NCBI RefSeq assembly: GCF_019175385.1
Contig: NC_083344.1
Location: forward strand, 10,258,725-10,322,724
DNA from: Lycium barbarum
Taxonomy: Eukaryota > Streptophyta > Magnoliopsida > Solanales > Solanaceae
Length of the DNA: 64,000 bases
Reading direction: 5' to 3'
Shown piece after piece: positions 59,898-64,000 of the stretch. Every line of letters begins with the position of its first letter. The first letter of the stretch is position 1. The position numbers and the translations under genes are program-made. The notes under the pieces are model-generated. The model was given only the letters and a program-made list of their open reading frames with translations, did not search any database and was not told the origin of the DNA.

Positions 59898-61744
59898 TGT
59901 CACGCCCCAAACCATGGCCTGGGCGTAACACGACACTTGATGCCTAACTGCATGTGACCGAGTGAACCACATGACTTGCTAACTCAAGGGCATGAACTGA
60001 TGCGGAATAAACTATGAACATGCACAATTTAAGTAAAGCGTGGGACTATAAATCGTAAGTCTGAAAATATTATAATATCATAATGCAGAATAGTCTGAAT
60101 AAACATAATAATAATGACTCTGAATATCTGACATAACATAACTGACTAGTCTATGAAACCTCTAAATGAGTTTGAACTGCTAAAAATGATTGCTAGGACA
60201 AGGCCCCCAGCATACCTTAACTGCATAACTATCATAAAAGTAAATAATGACAAGACCCCGAAGAATATGGGGCTCACCAACAGCTGATACGTGTAATGTC
60301 TTACTAAGCAGATGCATCGTCCTGTAAGTCCGTACCTGCATCGTTAAATACAGGCCGACGGGCAATAGAAAAGGGACATCAGTACATTGAATGTACTGGT
60401 ATGTAAAGCAACTGAATGAAATAAACATGGCATAGGAAATAACATGATAAGAACTGATACTGAAACTGTAATATATATATATAGATATATATAGATAACA
60501 TGAGTAAAAATATTTGTGGGAGAGAATTAATGTAACCGACATGAAACCACCACATTAGTACGTGGCGTCTGATCCCTGCCCGATCAACTAAGCCATCTTG
60601 TACCTTGCTGGGATACAAGACATGAACATGACATGAATGGATCTGAATCCCTCAATGGGGACAATATGAAGGAGTCGTCCTAACTGAGCGGAGCGATCCT
60701 TATCCTACGCTAGCAAACGTAGTTTCAGGTATAAACCCTTCTTGGTAACTGTGCAACTCCCAAAAATGTGGACAGGATATAGTTGGCTAAGAAGCTCATG
60801 AATTTCATAAAATGACTTGTATTATAACATGAATACAGTTATATAATATACTTTCATGAAAACGTGTATACATGTAGGATTTTCATGAAATTAAGCATAA
60901 TAGTTCATAACTTGTATTTAAGAACCCATGGAATCAAAGCATGGGTTTTCATGAATTACGGACGGATTCTCAATAACCAAAATGGAGTATTAAGAAAACA
61001 ATAACGAATTATATGTATAATCATGTTATATCATAGTAAATGTGCTTAGGATTATCATGAACATAGCTAGAACCCTAGTTTTGGGTGTAATTTCATACTT
61101 TCGTGGAAGAACATGGCGTGGGGAAGAACAAATATGTTCCCACACGTAGATAGAAACCCTACATACCTGTTATTGCTCCAAACTTGCAATAGAATTCCAA
61201 AAGCTTGAACTTTGAACACTAAGATGGGTTTGTTTGAAAACCCTATGTTAAGAATAGTGGTGCTCGCTTAGGAATTGATTATACAATGATAGAATTGCCT
61301 AAAAATACGCAGAAAGGACTTACCTTGATGTAGAATATGGTTGGGAAAAGAAAACCTTCGTGCTAGGGCTTGGGATTCGTGAAAACTGATTTTCTAGAAT
61401 GAAGTGTCGTATTTATACTGTTTGCTGTCGGGGAAGATTGACGATACACTTTGACGGTCCGACGAAATTCGATGGTCCGTCGAGTTGCTTTGACGGTCTG
61501 AGTCAGACTTTTGATGGTGCATCATTGACGGTCTGTCGATTCAACCGTACTGTCAACAGCTTGAGAAAATCCAGAGAGTTTACAAAATGAGGTTCTAGGG
61601 ACGGTGCATTCTGACGGTCCGTCCCTCTGGCCGTCGAATGTCACCTGTAGAACTGAGTCTGGTTTGCGACTTAAACTCCCCTTTTTGGCTTCCGGTATCC
61701 CTGAGTCATAGACGCGGCTTTGTTTAAAGGTACGAGGTATTATA
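59898..61744 (-). mobile_element. inverted copy of the gypsy 3' LTR
   Basis: Starts TGTCACGCCCCAAACC on the plus strand and ends GGTACGAGGTATTATA. Mirror of 55511-57357, with four of the five noted mismatches between the arms. Confidence 0.88.
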
Positions 61745-61747
61745 ATA

Positions 61748-61757
61748 TCTCCCCCTT
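61748..61757 (-). other. polypurine tract, mirror copy
   Basis: TCTCCCCCTT on the plus strand, the inverse of the tract at 55498-55507. Confidence 0.75.
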
Positions 61758-62049
61758 GGGATCATTCGTCCTCGAATGATGGGTCATGGTTAAGATTGGG
61801 ACTAGACATGGCTTGAATACATGAACGTGAAGGAAACATGACATGAAACATGGAGACTGAATTAACATGACATGGCTACATGGAAACATGATTACTAAGA
61901 CATGGAACATGGGCACTGGATACATGACATGAGCATGAAACATGAGACATGACATAGACTATGGAAGGGTTACCTTGAGCGTTCTCTGCTTGCTCTTCAA
62001 ACAAATGGGGATTTCTGGATTTTATGTCTTCTTCGGCTTCTATTGTAGC

Positions 62050-62321
62050 CACTTCAACTTTCTGACTCCTCTATAAAACCTATATTGAGGAAACCTCTTT
62101 AGTTCTCAACTTGCAAACCTGACGATCAAGGATTGCTACGGGGATCTCTTCATAGGTCAAACCATCCTTAATCGTTATAGTATCAGCAGGAACAACCAAC
62201 GACTGGTCTCCCACACACTTCCTCAACAGAGACACATGGAATACTAGATGAACAACAACCAACTCTTGTGGTAATTCAAGCTCATAAGCTACTAGACCAA
62301 CCCTTCGCAGGATTCTATAAG
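62050..62321 (-). pseudogene. inverted copy of the gypsy pol C-terminal block
   Basis: Mirror of 54934-55205. The translated chromodomain-like part is identical; one silent difference (62113) changes TGT to TGC in a Cys codon. Confidence 0.85.
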
Positions 62322-64000
62322 TGTAACATCCCGTAAATCCGAGTTAGGTGTCATTGTGAAATAATTAGGGTTTAGATGTCATTTTAACGTTTTGGATCCC
62401 TTTGGGATGGATAATAGTGTTAAATAATCTTTTTGGGGTCAAATGAGATAAGGAAGTTCCTTAAAAATCTTTAAATTCGTCAAGTTTGAGAGAATTTCCC
62501 GTTATGTCCAGTTTCGGGTACTTTAGTTTGACATTTGGAAAAACTCAAAACATATAAGTTGTAGGGAATTAAAATACCTTTTCAAAAATATATTATGCAG
62601 CCCAAACAGACGTGTGAGTAAAAAGTTATGACTGATTTACTGAAGTTGTGTAAAATGGAAATCCTGATTCTTGTAGGATTAGGTTTTAAAGCCCAAGCCT
62701 TTATAAACCTATAAATACAACCCAAAAAAAAAAGTCCAAGGAGAGGGTTTTTCCACCAGAGCCATATATCCTCTCTCTAAGGTGAGTTTTTACTCAAATC
62801 CCTAAGTTAATTACCTTAACAAATCACTAGATTAACACCAAATCATTACATGAAATCGATAGATTGTGGAAACTTCATTCTAAGGTAAAATATGAGACGA
62901 AGCTTTGGGATTTCTTCAAAAAGGTAACACCCTCACACTTTTATGGATATTTGGTAGAATCATGAAATAGGATTGATTTAGATGCACTTTATTAAAAACA
63001 AAACCCTAGTATTGTTGCTGTAGAATTTCCTCCGACCAGTCATATTAAATTTGACGCTTCCCGCTTATCTAACCATTGGATTGAGCCCAAATTTGAACTG
63101 AGTTTTCCCAACATATAGGTCTTAAATGTGAATAGTGAAGATCGGATTTCGAGGCCTGTAACTGTGCGTTTTAAGCTATGAACAGTAGCTGCGAATTTGG
63201 TGAATATTTATAGTTTATTGGTCATACAAACCTCAATTAGATGTAGAATGATTCTTTGAAGCATGAAGCTTAAGTTTGGAATATTTTAACGGGATTTAAG
63301 GTATGTCTCCCTTTTAAAAACCTTATTTTGGATGTATGTCTCTTTTGAACATACTCTTTGACTATGAAGGTAATTTGTATGTCTCTTTTGAACATACTCT
63401 TTGACTATGAAGGTAATTTGTATGTCTCTTTTGAACATACTCTTTGACTATGAAGGTAATTTGTATGTCTCTTTTAAAAATCATTGTTGACTATAAGGAT
63501 GATTTGTATGTCTCTTTTAAAAATCATTTTTGACTATAAGGATGATTTGTATGTCTCTTTTAAAAATCATTTTTGACTATACGGATGATTTGTAGGTCTC
63601 TTTTTAAAATCATTTTTTACTATAAAGATGATTCGTATGTCTCTCTTTTGGAAACTTATTTTGAATGAAAATCACTTTTGAACCTATTGTTGGAAGTATA
63701 AATTTTATTCAAGATTCTTTAATGAATGAAAGGAAAAGTAATTTTTTTCATGTTTCTTGAACCTTAATTCATGTCTAAATGGTGGTTAATGTGTGTGAGG
63801 GGACAAACCCACATTAAACCTAGATTGTAACAAACCCTATATATGTATAAGATATTATGAATGTTTTCCTCTATGAGAGATGCTAAATAATTATGGTTAA
63901 GAGTTGGTAATGACATTCTTATTGATGAATTGAGACATGAAAATCTTTTGTAAAGGAGTTATACGTTTTCAAAACATTGTCTGGAATGACTTAATCTTTC
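62322..64000 (+). mobile_element. inverted copy of the solo LTR, cut by the window end
   Basis: It starts TGTAACATCCCGTAAATCC, and ATAAG (62317-62321) is the mirrored target duplication. It contains CTATAAATACAA at about 62,709 and the mirrored 43-bp minisatellite at about 63,295-63,649. The remainder lies beyond the window. Confidence 0.88.

Larger units (their letters stand above)
53255..64000. repeat. giant near-perfect palindrome, extends past window end
   Basis: Positions x and 117255-x are complementary from 58612/58643 outward to 53255/64000, the window edge. Each arm is therefore at least 5358 bp. Checked stretches include the gypsy pol end, the LTR, the flank and both ends of the 43-bp minisatellite. 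Five mismatches were seen: 55142/62113, 56204/61051, 56962/60293, 57168/60087 and 57177/60078. The outer end of the arms is not reached. It is either a real inverted duplication or a fold-back read or assembly artefact. Confidence 0.95.

Overview
The window looks like nuclear DNA of a flowering plant, most probably a member of the nightshade family (Solanaceae). The reasons are AT-rich intergenic DNA, a spliced plant-type gene, a dense load of small inverted-repeat transposons of types familiar from Solanaceae, a 5'-truncated Au-like SINE, and copia and gypsy (Tat/Ogre-like and Tekay/Del-like) retrotransposon debris. Only one host gene appears intact. No operon, CRISPR array, rRNA gene or convincing tRNA gene was seen.

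Layout. 1-12,000: gene-free DNA packed with non-autonomous elements: a TRIM-like element, a Stowaway-type MITE split by a Mutator-type MITE, a hAT-type element whose core is about 1.3 kb of TA-rich satellite, Tourist-like and fold-back elements, and several short hAT MITEs. 12,008-14,215: a two-exon gene encoding a 290-residue DUF1635-family protein, with TATA box, pyrimidine-rich leader and a MITE in its intron. 14,400-20,000: more hAT, fold-back and Stowaway elements around a possible decayed minus-strand gene containing a duplicated segment. 20,060-31,994: a degraded copia element whose pol has been split by three solo-LTR-type insertions, each with a perfect 5-bp target duplication. A fourth solo LTR lies in its 3' region, and its 3' LTR is followed by a primer-binding site. 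31,995-48,770: a composite minus-strand Tat/Ogre-like gypsy element with an internal RNase H/integrase deletion and a 2.8-kb solo LTR. 48,840-57,357: a decayed plus-strand Tekay/Del-like gypsy element whose pol is split by a 2.8-kb solo LTR.

The most striking object is at the right end. From at least 53,255 to the end of the window the DNA is a giant near-perfect palindrome: two arms of at least 5.36 kb around a 30-bp spacer (58,613-58,642). Mirror positions sum to 117,255. Five single-base differences between the arms were noticed by eye. It carries mirror-image copies of the gypsy 3' end, its LTR, the nested solo LTR and 1.25 kb of flanking DNA. It is either a recent inverted duplication or an assembly or read artefact; the scattered mismatches favour a real duplication but do not prove it.

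How the parts relate. The DUF1635 gene is the only likely functional protein gene. Everything else is mobile DNA in successive layers, and the target-site duplications let the order of insertion be read in several places. No new multi-gene system was found. If the palindrome is real and transcribed, it could make long hairpin RNA from a gypsy element and act as a silencing locus; that is inference.
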